NCBI RefSeq assembly: GCF_001625195.1
Contig: NC_054390.1
Span: 1,946,027-2,010,026 of the forward strand
Source of the DNA: Drechmeria coniospora
Lineage: Eukaryota > Ascomycota > Sordariomycetes > Hypocreales > Ophiocordycipitaceae
Length of the DNA: 64,000 nt
Direction of reading: 5' to 3'
Within the stretch, counting starts at the first letter, position 1. Each line of letters opens with the position of its first letter. Below, in pieces: positions 18,636-29,454 of this stretch. Position numbers and translations under genes: made by a program. Under the pieces are notes generated by a model, which was not told the DNA's origin, did not search any database, and saw only the letters and a program-made list of their open reading frames with translations.

Positions 18636-19279
18636 CGGACTTAGTTCCTATAATTATAATTATTATATTCTAGGTATTAAATACCTTTTGTTTAGATTAA
18701 GCCTTAAGTACCTCCTATAATATAGAGATTATTACTGAATAGAGTATTTGTTCTAAATATAGTATATTCTTTTTATTTTATTCCCTTTATAAATATGTAT
18801 TTAGCTATTATACTTATAAGCCTAGTCTATATTACAGTAAGTAATTAAAGTTTATGAGTGTAACGATATCGTATATCGTATTCTCTTCCTAGCCTACCTT
18901 ACACCTTCCATCACGTGACGCGCGGACCGTCTGGGTATATAGGCCGTTCCTCGCCGCCCTTGCTGTTTTCTGTCTCTTTTCTTCCTCCTTAGTTCGAAAA
19001 TTCTACAGTCTTTGCGCATACTGCCTTCCTGCTAGTCAGCATCGTGACAATGAGGACTTCTATTTACTATACCTACTATTTAAATATCTTTTATAGTTTA
19101 ATAAAATATTTAAGGTTTTTATAGTCTGTAAAAATTATAAATAGTTCTATAATACCTTATAGGTTTTCTAACTATACCTTAAGATAATTAATAACTATTA
19201 GGAGTTCCTTATTATAAATAGTATAGTTCTTTTCTGTTAGTATAAGTTTAATTAAGTAATAGGCTATTAATTATGGGAT
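18636..19279 (-). mobile_element. Gypsy fragment, RNase H part, minus orientation
   Basis: Matches 61780-62175 of the second Gypsy relic, and the reverse of 24269-24600 in the first. The family-c solo LTR at 18859-19049 is inserted in it: the Gypsy copy at 61940 lacks the insertion and runs straight across the target site. Confidence 0.65.
18859..19049 (+). repeat. Solo LTR, family c (best preserved copy)
   Basis: 191 bp from TGTAACGATATCGTAT to AGTCAGCATCGTGACA, with a perfect 5-bp TSD ATGAG (18854-18858 and 19050-19054). It retains CpG-rich segments such as GACGCGCGGACCGTC, so RIP has hardly touched it. Confidence 0.85.
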
Positions 19280-19453
19280 TGTTATAGTATTAGGCTTAAC
19301 CCAATATAAGACATAAAATAAAAGGACTAATACACCTACTAAAGAAATATATATGAACTAAAAGTCCTAACCGTTAAGTAGTTTTCCCTTCTTTAAGTAT
19401 TTTAATAAATATTATTAAGAGTCCTAAAATAATTATTTAGTAACTCTATAATA
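19280..19453 (+). repeat. Solo LTR, family a (copy 5, RIPed)
   Basis: 174 bp, TGTTATAGTATTAGGC to AACTCTATAATA. More mutated than the other copies. The flanks GGGAT and TATAA do not match. It lies between oppositely oriented Gypsy pieces, so a rearrangement may have removed the original flanks. Confidence 0.65.
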
Positions 19454-20502
19454 TATAAAAAAACTTTACTCATATCGGTTAGGAGGAAAGTAAGGCCTAA
19501 CTACTATAAGTTAAAATAAATAAGGGGAAGCCTAAAGAAATTAACTCCTAGATAGAGGACTTTATAGTAAAAGTCTAAATAGAGTTTAGTTAAATATATA
19601 CCTAAATAGAAATACTCTCTGTATAAATTTTAGCCCTATAAAAAGTAAGTACTAGTAGGTATAGTAAGACCTAGGGTATACGTTAGCCTAACTAATAGAT
19701 ACTTTAACAACCGACTTTTAGTAGGACTAAACTAGGGATAAAACGAATATACTATAGGCCCGGGTTAAACGTAAGCCAATTCTAACTAAGGTCCTATATA
19801 ATAGTAGTAAGGGCTAGCTCCTTTATAGCCTAGAAGTTTTATTTAAACTATAAGCTTTAAGTAAATAAGGATTTTATTCGTTCTACCTAGGACTAATAGA
19901 TTTTTATTTAGTAAAACCTTTTAGCTAAAGTCTAATAATAAGTTATAATATTCTTTAACAAGGCACCTATATTAGTTATAACCTATTCCAATTTCTAGTA
20001 TACTTTAACTTAGTATATAGTAACTCTTACTATTAGTAGCTAGTAGTTATAAAACTAAAGAATATTAGGTAAGGGGTATTGGAATTATTCTTAGTATTAC
20101 TTATATACTTTAAAAAAAGTTAATATTAATAGGGGGGATATACTAACCCAATAAAGTAAAACTTATAAAGTTCTATATTAGGCTAATTAAAAGAATAAGG
20201 AACTATATCCTTTAGTAAGGAACTATAATAAATAATTACAATAAAGTAGTTAATATATATAAATAAATTATAACTAAAATAGAATTATAATATATAAATA
20301 ATAAAATTAAGGACTAAAGTAGGCCTAGTCAGGAGATAGCTAGGGTACCCGTTCGGCCTAATAAGAATAGTAATATATTAATATTAAGAGTTAATATAGT
20401 AGGCTCTAGAGCTATACTTAAACTAAGAATAACTACAACCTAGCTTATAGTAAGGTAAACTAAGGCTAAAGCGGGCCCTAATAATAAGTAAAATAAGCTA
20501 TA

Positions 20503-20699
20503 TATTATAATATTAGGCTTTGCTTAATAAAGCTACGTCCTAGGATAGAGTTACGTACTATTATACGTAACTCGCACCCTATAACTAAGCAGGCATTAGA
20601 GTACAAGTACTCTAATGCCTTATAGAGTTAGAGTTCTATAGATTTCTTAACAACTATTTCCGACTACTAGATACTAGTAGTGCTAGTAACTCTATAATA
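20503..20699 (+). repeat. Solo LTR, family b
   Basis: 197 bp with a perfect 5-bp TSD CTATA (20498-20502 and 20700-20704). Ends are RIPed (TATTATAATATTAGGC...CTCTATAATA). Inserted in Gypsy relic 1. Confidence 0.75.
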
Positions 20700-21009
20700 C
20701 TATATAGGAAGAAATAAATAAGTATAAAGTAACTAATATATATATTTACTATAGAAAGGAAGAATACTATATTCTATAATACTTATAGCAACTAGTACTT
20801 TTATACTTATTATGGTTAAGTATTTAAATAGCTTAAAGGGATTAGTATAATAGTGAAGAGTTTAATACTAAGGAAGGGAAAGGAAAATAATACCTTTAAA
20901 TTAAGTCTTATATAAAGGAATAAGGAGTTTATAAGTAAATAAACTATAAGGAATTAGGAAACCTAGGAGACTAAGTTTAAAAAGATTATACAAGGAGTAA
21001 ATAAATTAC

Positions 21010-21165
21010 TCTTTCTTATTACTATACTTATAAATTCTATAAGATTCCTTAATATTTAAATTGATAATAATTATAATTACTATAGGGCTATTTTATAACA
21101 TTCCTTAATATTTAAATTAATAGTAATTATAACTACTATAGGGCTATTAGTAAAAGGATAACCTA
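21010..21165 (+). repeat. Tandem duplication of about 62 bp in Gypsy relic 1
   Basis: The words ATTCCTTAATATTTAAATT and ACTATAGGGCTATT occur twice, about 62 bases apart. The reversed Gypsy relic near 63720-63800 contains the equivalent segment. Confidence 0.5.
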
Positions 21166-21195
21166 GTACTTATAACTTAAGCTTATCCCTCTTAT

Positions 21196-21367
21196 TGTTA
21201 TGGTATCGGGCTTAGCCCGATATAGGAGAACGGAGGGAACCAAGGGACCCACTAGGAGGAACGCACACAACTAGAAGCCCTAGTTGCCAAGTAGTTTTCC
21301 TATCCTTCAAGTCTTTTAATAAACATCATTGAGAGTCCTAGAGCAGTCGCCTAGCGACTCTGTAACA
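21196..21367 (+). repeat. Solo LTR, family a (copy 6)
   Basis: 172 bp, TGTTATGGTATCGGGC to CGACTCTGTAACA, with a perfect 5-bp TSD CTTAT (21191-21195 and 21368-21372). Inserted in Gypsy relic 1. Confidence 0.85.
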
Positions 21368-21549
21368 CTTATAATAAAACAACTACTTTAAATAGCTATT
21401 ATAGTATTCTAACAAAATACAAGCAATACCTTCTCCAACCCTACAATAACTAATATAATTTGGACAATAATTAATATAAATAGTTAAAAGAGCCTAATAC
21501 TCCTTTATATTATTTTAAGTTTAAGTTAAAATACTATATTAAGTGTAAT

Positions 21550-21760
21550 AGGCGGACCGGTTTAAAGACAATTAGGTAAGCAGGTAAGCTTTCTTTTAGA
21601 AATCGAGTAGTACTTAAGACTAAAGCTTAATCCCTTTTAAGCTTCCGTACTTATACTCCTTTTGTATCCGGGGCGTATCCTACTCTTAGGGCAACCCCGC
21701 CTTCTTATCTACCCGAGCTTTACCCGGGCGCCTAGTCTTATATTAGGCCTACTATAAATA
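21550..21760 (+). repeat. Family-k insert of about 210 bp
   Basis: Present in Gypsy relic 1 but absent at the equivalent point of relic 2 (near 63520), so it is an insertion. A second, more decayed copy lies at about 45864-46100 (shared word ACTAAAGCTTA; both carry pyrimidine-rich CTTACCTAC/CTTTACCC repeats). It is GC-richer than its host. The exact ends and the element class are unclear. Confidence 0.45.
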
Positions 21761-22097
21761 GAATACCAAAGGGATACTTTAAATACAATAGACTAAACCC
21801 TTATAATTAGGGTAGTACGTAGCTAAATTATATAAGCAAATAATATTTACCCCTAAGGGTCCTAAAAGGTATACCTAATACTAATATAACCCTTTTTATA
21901 TAAGTAATAGGAAGTACTAATAGTAATAAGTCTATATGAAATAGTAATAAAATTATAGGAAATAGTACTATAAGTACTTCAAGGTATAACTATAATAGTA
22001 ATAATACTACTTATACTCTTAATAGCTCTTTAAAACTATACTAATTTCTTTAATAAAGGATAAGCCTTAGGTCTACCGCTATACTAAGGCTCCTAAG

Positions 22098-22268
22098 TGT
22101 TACGGAGTCACTAGGCAACTGCTCTAGGGCTCTTAATAATGTTTATTAAAAGACTTAAAGGAGGGCAAACCACTTAGCAACTAGGGCTTCGAGTTGTGTG
22201 CATTCTTCCTAGTGGGTCCCTTGGTTCCCTCCGTTCTCCTATATCGGGCTAAGCCCGATACTATAACA
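22098..22268 (-). repeat. Solo LTR, family a (copy 7, reversed)
   Basis: 171 bp, TGTTACGGAGTCACTAGG to CCGATACTATAACA, with a perfect 5-bp TSD CTAAG (22093-22097 and 22269-22273). Inserted in Gypsy relic 1. Confidence 0.85.
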
Positions 22269-22687
22269 CTAAGACTACTATATCTAACTATAGTAAAATA
22301 ATAAGAAAGAAATACTATAGTTACCCTAGGGCCTATTATATAATATACTATAAAACTAACTACTTAAAGTCTATAAGTAAATTATAGAACTATTAAATAA
22401 GGAATAAATATAGGTAAATTTATTAACTATAGTAGTACTAGTACTACTTACTAAAAAAGAAAATAAAGAATAATAGTTATATACAGACTACTAAGCCCTA
22501 AATAAAATTACATAATAGGACTATTACTTACTTCTATTAGTTAAGGAAATACTATACTTACTCTTAGGGGTATATTAGTTTATAAAGCTAAATATATAGG
22601 TAGTATTTTATAAGATATGTATAGTACTAGGAGATAAACTACTTATAGTATTCTATATATAATCTAGCCTATTTAAATAGTTAGTTT

Positions 22688-23357
22688 TCTTGCAATTTGT
22701 ATGCGCAAGAGGAGGGGGTAGTAGAAGTATATCGTACGGACTAGGGAATCAATCAAGCTGTTAGTAATAGCATAAGGGGTACCAGTTAGTAACTAGGCAA
22801 AAGTGCACAATTGGTAGTACCGAATTATACAAATAAATGCGATTATTCTTCTACCTAAAGTGCAAGGGAAGTACGGCTATTTATGCCTATAGAGTAGTAC
22901 CGTGTAGGTCCAGATTGTGGCTGCGCAGTTACACCATAGTTTGATCGCCCGTTTGGTCGCATAATGGTTTGATTGCCCATTTAGTCGCACAATAGTTTGA
23001 TTGCCGTTTCGGTCGCACAATAGTTTGATTGCCCGCAGTAGTACTGTGGGCTGACAATAGCTAGTAGCGACTGGGAGAGCGGTAATTGTTATTCCAATTA
23101 ATTGGCTCCTGTGGTCGACTGGCTACTACGTATACAAGTTGTATTGTAGTAGTGAGTTGGCCGGTAGTAGTACTACCGTTAGTCGTTCCGAGTGGTAGTT
23201 CGGAGAAGTAGTATATTGTATACTATTGGTTAACTCGGTATACTTACTAATACTCGCAGTATAGTACAGCATCTTTACTAGTAGTAGTACTACTAGTAAC
23301 AATAGGATAGTATCCTATTTGGGTAGTCTTACTAGTATAAATACCAGTATTTTAATA
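22688..23357 (-). repeat. Solo LTR of the Copia-A family (reversed)
   Basis: 670 bp matching the Copia-A LTRs at 37848 and 43470 in reverse (TCTTGCAATTTGTATGCGCA ... CCAGTATTTTAATA). A perfect 5-bp TSD AGTTT (22683-22687 and 23358-23362) fixes both ends. It is shorter than the 859-bp LTR by internal differences. Inserted in Gypsy relic 1, whose sequence resumes at 23358. Confidence 0.8.
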
Positions 23358-23500
23358 AGTTTACCCCTTTAGGTTAGTCAAAGTACTAGCTTTCTTTTAA
23401 TAATATATTAATAGGGTACTATAAAATAAGTTAGGGAAGTAAGTTATAGCTTACTTCAATAATATCCTAATCTGTACCTTAGGATTAAAGGCTAACTATA

Positions 23501-23701
23501 TGTTATGATATTAGGCTTTGCCTAATAGAGCTATGTCCTAGGATAGAGCCACGTGCTACTGTACGTAACTTGTATCCTATGACTAAGCAGGTATTGGAGT
23601 ATAAGTACTCCAATGCCTAGTACCTTAAGTTAGTATTCCGTAGGTTTCTTAACAACTATTTCCGACCACTAGATACTGGTAGTACTAGTGACTCCATAAT
23701 A
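23501..23701 (+). repeat. Solo LTR, family b
   Basis: 201 bp, TGTTATGATATTAGGC to GACTCCATAATA, with a perfect 5-bp TSD CTATA (23496-23500 and 23702-23706). Inserted in Gypsy relic 1. Confidence 0.85.
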
Positions 23702-24067
23702 CTATATTACTAAAGTTAAAGAAATGCTTAGGTAGCTTTAAGCAATTAGCTTATACCTTAATCTTAATAAGTATATATTTATAACAAAAGAAGTTAAATA
23801 CCTTAGGTTTATTATTTAAGCTAGTATTAAGGTTTAGCTAAACCTAGCAAAATTTATAGTAATTAATGAGTAGCTACTCCTAATTAAGGTATAGGGGGTT
23901 TAAAGCTTTTTAGGCTTTATAAACTTTTACTATAAGTTTAACCCTAATTTTATAAATCTTATAAAACTACTTATAGCCCTTATAGGGAAAAATATACTAT
24001 TTAGCTAGGGCTTAAAAGAAAATATAGCCTTTTAATCCCTTAAGTACACCTTTTTATTATACTTAAC
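23702..24067 (+). pseudogene. Gypsy reverse-transcriptase fragment, RIPed
   Basis: Reading through stops gives EVKYLRFII followed by the phrase SFLGFINFYYKFNPNF, which fits the end of the Gypsy reverse transcriptase and the start of its connection to RNase H (family pattern V-x-SFLGF-x-N-F-Y-R-x-F). In-frame stops lie where Trp or Gln codons are expected. The frame is interrupted at 24068 by a family-b solo LTR and resumes at 24269. Not functional. Confidence 0.7.
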
Positions 24068-24268
24068 TGTTATGGAGTTACTAGTACTACTAGTATCTAG
24101 TGGTCGGAAATAGTTATTAAGAAATCTACGGAACTCTAACTCGAAGTACTAGGCATTGGAGTACTTATACTCTAATGCCTGCTTAGTCATAGGGTACAAG
24201 TTACATACGGTAGTACGTAACTCTATCCTAGGACATAGCTCTATTAGGCAAAGCCTAATATTATAACA
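24068..24268 (-). repeat. Solo LTR, family b (reversed)
   Basis: 201 bp, TGTTATGGAGTTACTAGT to CCTAATATTATAACA, with a perfect 5-bp TSD TTAAC (24063-24067 and 24269-24273). It splits the Gypsy coding region. Confidence 0.85.
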
Positions 24269-24682
24269 TTAACCCTTATAATAGGATCTAAAAATAGAAA
24301 ATTAATAGTTAAAATCAACTACTTAAGTAAAGTACTAAGTAAGTACCTTTTATAAATTAATAATAAGGGAATCTTATAGCTAATAGCCTATTACTTAACT
24401 AAACTCATACGCATAGAGAAAAACTATACTATTTATAATAAGGAACTCTTAGTAGTAATTAGTTACCTTAAGGTATAGTTAGTAAACCTATAAGGTATTC
24501 TAGAACTATTTATAATCCTTATAGATTATAAAAACCTTAAATACTTTACTAAGCTATTGGAAATATCTAAACAATATATATAGTAAGTAAAAGTCCTTAT
24601 AAAATTTACCTACTTACTGTAATATAAACTAGAATTATAAGTATAGTAGCTAAATACTTTTTTATAAAGGGAATAAGATAAA
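24269..24682 (+). pseudogene. Gypsy RNase H fragment, RIPed
   Basis: Continuation of the Gypsy coding region after the solo LTR. Reading through stops gives peptides such as THTEKNY-like, ELLVVISYL-like and LIDYKNLKYF-like, the usual order in Gypsy RNase H. The same stretch is present in reverse at 19055-19279 and 61945-62175. Broken by stops and by a TRIM insertion at 24683. Confidence 0.6.
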
Positions 24683-25278
24683 TGTAACACATATGGGGAG
24701 GTGTACCCATATGGACAATAGACCAGTTAACCGTTCGACCAAATGGCCAAACTGTCAAAAGATCCACCAGTATCCGCACTTAGTGCGGGTACTGCACCTT
24801 ACATTTGCTTATAAGGCCTACACGCCTATAGCGCGCCTTACAACTATCCCCTCTCCTAACAATACGGTCCCTCGTATTGCTAGGTACCTTAGTTGGCTGA
24901 GGTTAAGGGTCTGACGAATGCGAACCCCCAGGTTCTCAGGCAAATAAGCCGCGGCCCGGCCAGCGCGCCTATACCTTCCTCGTTCCTGTAAGCCTAACGT
25001 AGAGCCCGTTGCTGTAGAGTTCTTTTTTTTTGGTATTATAGCAGCGCTCTGGCTCGAACCTACAACCCTCGCTCGTATGCGCACGCGACCCAGAAGACCT
25101 ACTAAGTGCGGATACAATTGTAACACATATGGGGAGGTGTGCCCATATAGACAATAGACTAGTTAACCGTTCGACCAAATGGCCAAACTGTCAAAAGATC
25201 CGCCAGTATCCGCACTTAGTGCGGGTACTGCACCTTACATTCGCTTATAAGGCCTATACGCCTGTAGCGCGCCTTACA
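24683..25278 (+). mobile_element. TRIM element 1 (complete, with tRNA-like interior)
   Basis: A terminal-repeat retrotransposon in miniature: two 160-bp direct LTRs (24683-24842 and 25119-25278, TGTAACACATATGGGG...GCGCGCCTTACA) around a 276-bp interior, flanked by a perfect 5-bp TSD ATAAA. It has no coding capacity. The interior has two tRNA-like stretches: TACCTTAGTTGGCTGAGG near 24885 followed by CCCCCAGGTTC, and, on the minus strand near 25035-25060, GGTTCGAGCCAGAGCGC, close to a pol III B box. Each LTR holds hairpins (CATATGGG/CCCATATG and CCGCACTTAGTGCGG). Base content is high for the surroundings and mutation is slight. Confidence 0.85.
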
Positions 25279-25339
25279 ATAAAAATAATATACTATATTT
25301 AGAATAAATATCCTATTTAGTAATAGTCTCTATACTATA

Positions 25340-25650
25340 AAAGGTATTCTAGGCCTAATCTAAATAAAAAGTACTAAGTACCTAAGATATAATAATTATA
25401 GATATAGGAACTAACTAAGTCTATCCTAAGATAACCCTAATACTATAGGGGTCGCCTAGGACCTTAGCTAAACAAAAAGCATTTAGTACCTAAAATATAA
25501 TAACTATAAATATAAGGACTAATAGGACTCGTCTTAAAATAACCCTAATATTATAAGGGGCATTTAGGACCTAAATTAAACAAAAGGTATTAGATACTTA
25601 AGATATAATAACTATAGATATAGGAATAAACTAAGCTCCCCTTAAAACGG
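25340..25650 (+). repeat. Three-copy tandem repeat, about 108 bp, in Gypsy relic 1
   Basis: A segment around CTAAGATATAATAATTATAG recurs at about 25381, 25489 and 25598. All copies are RIPed. Probably an in-frame repeat in the original polyprotein or a repeat of untranslated sequence; I cannot tell which. Confidence 0.55.
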
Positions 25651-25891
25651 GAGTGGAATAAGGAGCTATTAATACAACCTAAATAGGGAATAAGATATTC
25701 CTTCTATAAAAAGTACTAGTTAATAAACTACTCTTTCTAGAACCCTACTTATAAGAACTCTAGGACTAAGTATTATAGAATAATACTATATATAAAGCTT
25801 AATAATATATATTTATAATAGGAGTATAGAAGTTCCTAGTAAAAGTAATGTTAAAAAAAATAAACTATTCATTATATAATTAGTACCTGTA

Positions 25892-26062
25892 TGTTACGGA
25901 GTCGCTAGGCGACTGCTCTAGGACTCTTAATAATGTTTATTAAAAGACTTAAAGGAGGGAAAGCTACTTAACAACTAGGGCTTCTAGTTGTATGCGTTCC
26001 TCCTAGTAGGTCCCTTAGTTCCCTCCGTTCTCCTATATCGGGCTAAGCCCGATACTATAACA
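25892..26062 (-). repeat. Solo LTR, family a (copy 8, reversed)
   Basis: 171 bp, TGTTACGGAGTCGCTAGG to CCGATACTATAACA. The flanks CTGTA and CTATA differ by one G-to-A change, so a 5-bp TSD with a RIP hit on one side. Confidence 0.8.
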
Positions 26063-26583
26063 CTATAGTATAATATATTATAGGAAATACCTATAGCTAC
26101 CGGCCAAGGAACTATTAATAATATAAATAATATAATAAGTATATAAATTACTTATTTTGAGCTACTTTAATTAAAACAAAACATTTTAGGTACTTTAATA
26201 GGATTTTTACTAAAATATTATATTATAAAACGGAATATAATATATTTAGAATTACTATTACTACTAAAGCTATAAGAGTTACCTATAAAGATAAAAACTC
26301 TTATAACTAATTACCCTACTGAGTTAATACTAAAAGTAAATCTTAATTAACTTTACTAATAGTAATTTAAGAGTATTCCTACTTAAATTATAATAAACTA
26401 AGGGTTAAACTAATTTAATAAGTTTAAGATATTCTTATACTTTTTTATAGAAATAAAGTAACTCCTATTAATATTATACTACCCCTAGATAAATGAAGGT
26501 ACTAAAAGAGTAAATTAAGAAATTTAAACTACCCTATAGATATTAATATTATTTAAGTAATTCGATTAACCTACCTACCTAAC

Positions 26584-27175
26584 TGTAACACATATGGGGA
26601 GGTATACCCATATGGACAATAGACCAGTTAACCGTTCGACTAAATAGCCAAACTATTAAAAGATCCGCTAGTATCCGCACTTAGTACGGGTACTGCACCT
26701 TATATTCGCTTATAAGGCCTACACGCCTGTAGCGCGCCTTACAACTATCCCCTCTCCTAACAATGCGGTCCCTCGTATTGCTAGGTACCTCAGTTGGCTG
26801 AGGTTAAGGGTCTGACGAATGCGAACCCCCAGGTTCTTAGGCAAATAAGCCGCGGCCCGGCCAGCGCGCCTATACCTTCCTCGTTCCTGTAAGCCTAACG
26901 TAGAGCCCGTTGCTGTGGAGTTCTTTTTGGTATTGTAGCAGCGCTTTGGCTCGAACCTACAACCCTCGCTCGCATGCGCACGCGACCCAGAAGACCTACT
27001 AAGTACGGATACAATTGTAATACATATAGGGAGGTATGCCCATATAGACAATAGACCAGTTAACCGTTCGACCAAATGGCCAAACTGTCAAAAGATCCGC
27101 CAGTATCCGCACTTAGTGCGGGTACTGCACCTCACATTCGCTTATAAGGCCTACACGCCTGTAGCGCGCCTTACA
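26584..27175 (+). mobile_element. TRIM element 2 (complete)
   Basis: A second copy of the TRIM at 24683, 592 bp: LTRs 26584-26743 and 27016-27175 (160 bp each), with a perfect 5-bp TSD CTAAC (26579-26583 and 27176-27180). The interior (272 bp) is nearly the same as in copy 1, including both tRNA-like stretches, so the open frame seen across it on the minus strand is a by-product of low divergence. The two insertions have different TSDs and are therefore independent. Confidence 0.85.
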
Positions 27176-27608
27176 CTAACCGCCTATTAATTAGCCCTAA
27201 ATAATAAGGAGTTCTTAATTATAAGAGTTAACATAAATAAACTACTACTTAACTATAGAATTAATACTATACCTAAACTAAAGGATAGGTAAGTATATAT
27301 AATAATACTAAAAAGAAAAGTAGTTACTTTTTTATAATACCTATAAAAGGGAATAGAAATTATATAAGTAGTAATTACTTTTAAATAATAATACTTATAT
27401 AAGTTAGCTATAGCTTTAGGTTACTTAATAAAAAAGTTTCAAATAAGTAATAAGGTTTAACTAAGCCTTAAATTTATTAAAATTAATAGGCTATATAAAA
27501 AGCTAAATTAAGTTAATTTTAAGTTTATAGTATTAATAATACTAATACTATTTATAGTAATACTAAGTATTCCCTAGGGCTTATACTCTACCCTTTATAA
27601 TAACCTTA

Positions 27609-29454
27609 TATTAAAATTTCTAGTTTTTATACTAGTAAAACTACATAAATATAATACTATCCTATATATATTACTACTTATAATACTTAGTAGTAGTACT
27701 ACTACTTACTAATATACTACTACTATACTATGTATATAAGTAGTATATTAAGTTAATAAATTATACTTACTATATAAATTCTCCTTACTCTAACCTAGTA
27801 CTACTAGTAGTAGTACTACTACTTAGTTAATTTACTACTATTATATATCCTATATAAGTAGTACTTAGTCGACTAAGTAAGATTATTAATCGGACTATTA
27901 TTTAATACATACTCTCCTAACTACTACTAATAGTTACCCGCTAATAGTACTACTATTACGCGTTAGGACCTACCTAACTATAACTAGTAGTTACTTACTA
28001 ATAGTATTACTACTAGCTTACTTAACTACTATAGTACTTATGCTATATTATTATAACCGAACCCTAATACTAACTAACCCTACTAATTATATATAACTAG
28101 TAGTATAGCTTAACTAGAGTATTTAGAGCTATATTATATACAAGTAAATTATTTAGAAACATATTATATAGAATTAGATATAATTCCAATATATATATAT
28201 TATACTAATTATAGTACTACCTTTTATATATAAAATAGTCCTACCTTTTATATATTCTTAAATAGGAAGTAAGTATATAAGTAAGTATAATAAGAATATA
28301 TAAGTCTTTCTTTTCTAAGTTATATCCTAGTACTACTATTTAACTTATTTAAATCTATACTCCCTACCTTATTACTAACTTGTACTCTTTTTACTATTAC
28401 TAATTCTTAAAATAAAAGGGGAAATACCTCTTGGAATAAAGCGGTAAAATGGGAAGGGTACGCAATAGAAGTTCAGTTGTACGGACTATCCAAAATAGAT
28501 ATCAATTAAGGCTGTTGGTAATAGCAGGAAGTGCACTAGTTAGTAACTGGGCAAGAAATACAGATTTGAATAAGTCAAATAGTAGTACTAAGGGATAATT
28601 TAAAAAGAAAGACTATTGTGTTTCTTGTACTTACTTGCGCGCGTACGTGTATATTTATAGTATGTATGTCTTGCGTGTATATTCTGTGTACCTAACTATC
28701 TAAGAGTGTAGGAAAGGTAGGACCCTTTTATACCTAAGAGGTAGTACCTTAATTAGTGCAATATATACGTATTGGAATTCTGTCTGATTCCATACAATAT
28801 ATCTCCGAACAATCTGCTTATATTTAATGCAGCTCTAAATACTCTAGTTGAGTTATACTGTAAGTTGTACAGTTGGTATATGCGACTAGCAGACTTAGTT
28901 GGTATTAGTGTTCGGTCGTAATAGTACAGTAGGAGTACTGCAGTAGTCGAGAGGGCTAGTAGTAGTACTACTAGTAAGTAACTGCTAGTTACAGTTAGGT
29001 AGGTCCTACCGCGCAATAGTAATACTATTAGCGGGTAACTACTAGTAGTAGTTGGGAGCGCATTAATTGACGGCCCGATTAATAATCTTACTTAGTTAAC
29101 TAAGTACTACTTGTACGAGACGTATAACAGTAGTAAATTGGCTGGGTAGTAGTACTGCTATTAGTAATACTAAGTCTAAGCGAAGAGAATTTATATAGTA
29201 AGTATAATTCGTTAACTCGATATACTACTTATATATACAGTACAGTAGTAGTATATTAGTAAGTAGTAGTACTACTACTAGGTATTACAAGTAGCAATAT
29301 ATATAGAATAGTATTCTATTTAGGTAGTCTTACTAGTATAAATACTAGTAATTTTAATACTAATAGTATCGATTAATATTTATTTTGGATAGTCCGTATA
29401 ACCATACTTCTACTATATACTCTTCTTTCTATTTTTTTCCCTTTTATTTTAAGA
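27609..29454 (+). repeat. Solo LTR, family g, outer copy split by an inverted copy
   Basis: A long LTR related to Copia-A LTRs, starting TATTAAAATTTCTAG and ending CTTTTATTTTAAGA, with a perfect 5-bp TSD CCTTA (27604-27608 and 29455-29459). Without the insertion at 28405-29359 and its duplicated pentamer, the LTR is 886 bp. Gypsy relic 1 resumes at 29455. Strongly RIPed. Confidence 0.75.
28405..29359 (-). repeat. Solo LTR, family g, inserted inside another family-g LTR
   Basis: 955 bp, in reverse the same family as 58288-59222 (TCTTAAAATAAAAGGGGAAA ... CTAGTAATTTTAATA), with a perfect 5-bp TSD CTAAT (28400-28404 and 29360-29364). The host LTR sequence is continuous on either side. The 87-residue frame at 28753-29016 is an accident of the LTR sequence. 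Confidence 0.8.

Noticed and set aside
21196..21367. Families a-d as DNA-transposon MITEs
   Set aside because: Ends share only about six inverted bases, begin TG and end CA, and have 5-bp duplications, which fits LTRs better than any DNA-transposon superfamily I know with conserved TIRs.
25030..25100. A genuine tRNA gene
   Set aside because: There is a B-box-like GGTTCGAGCC, but the T-arm stem bases do not pair and no complete cloverleaf can be drawn; I call it tRNA-like only.
24818..27075. 102- and 118-residue minus-strand frames, conserved between two places
   Set aside because: Both lie across the TRIM element; conservation reflects the two TRIM copies, and the peptide reads like a translated tRNA-like sequence.
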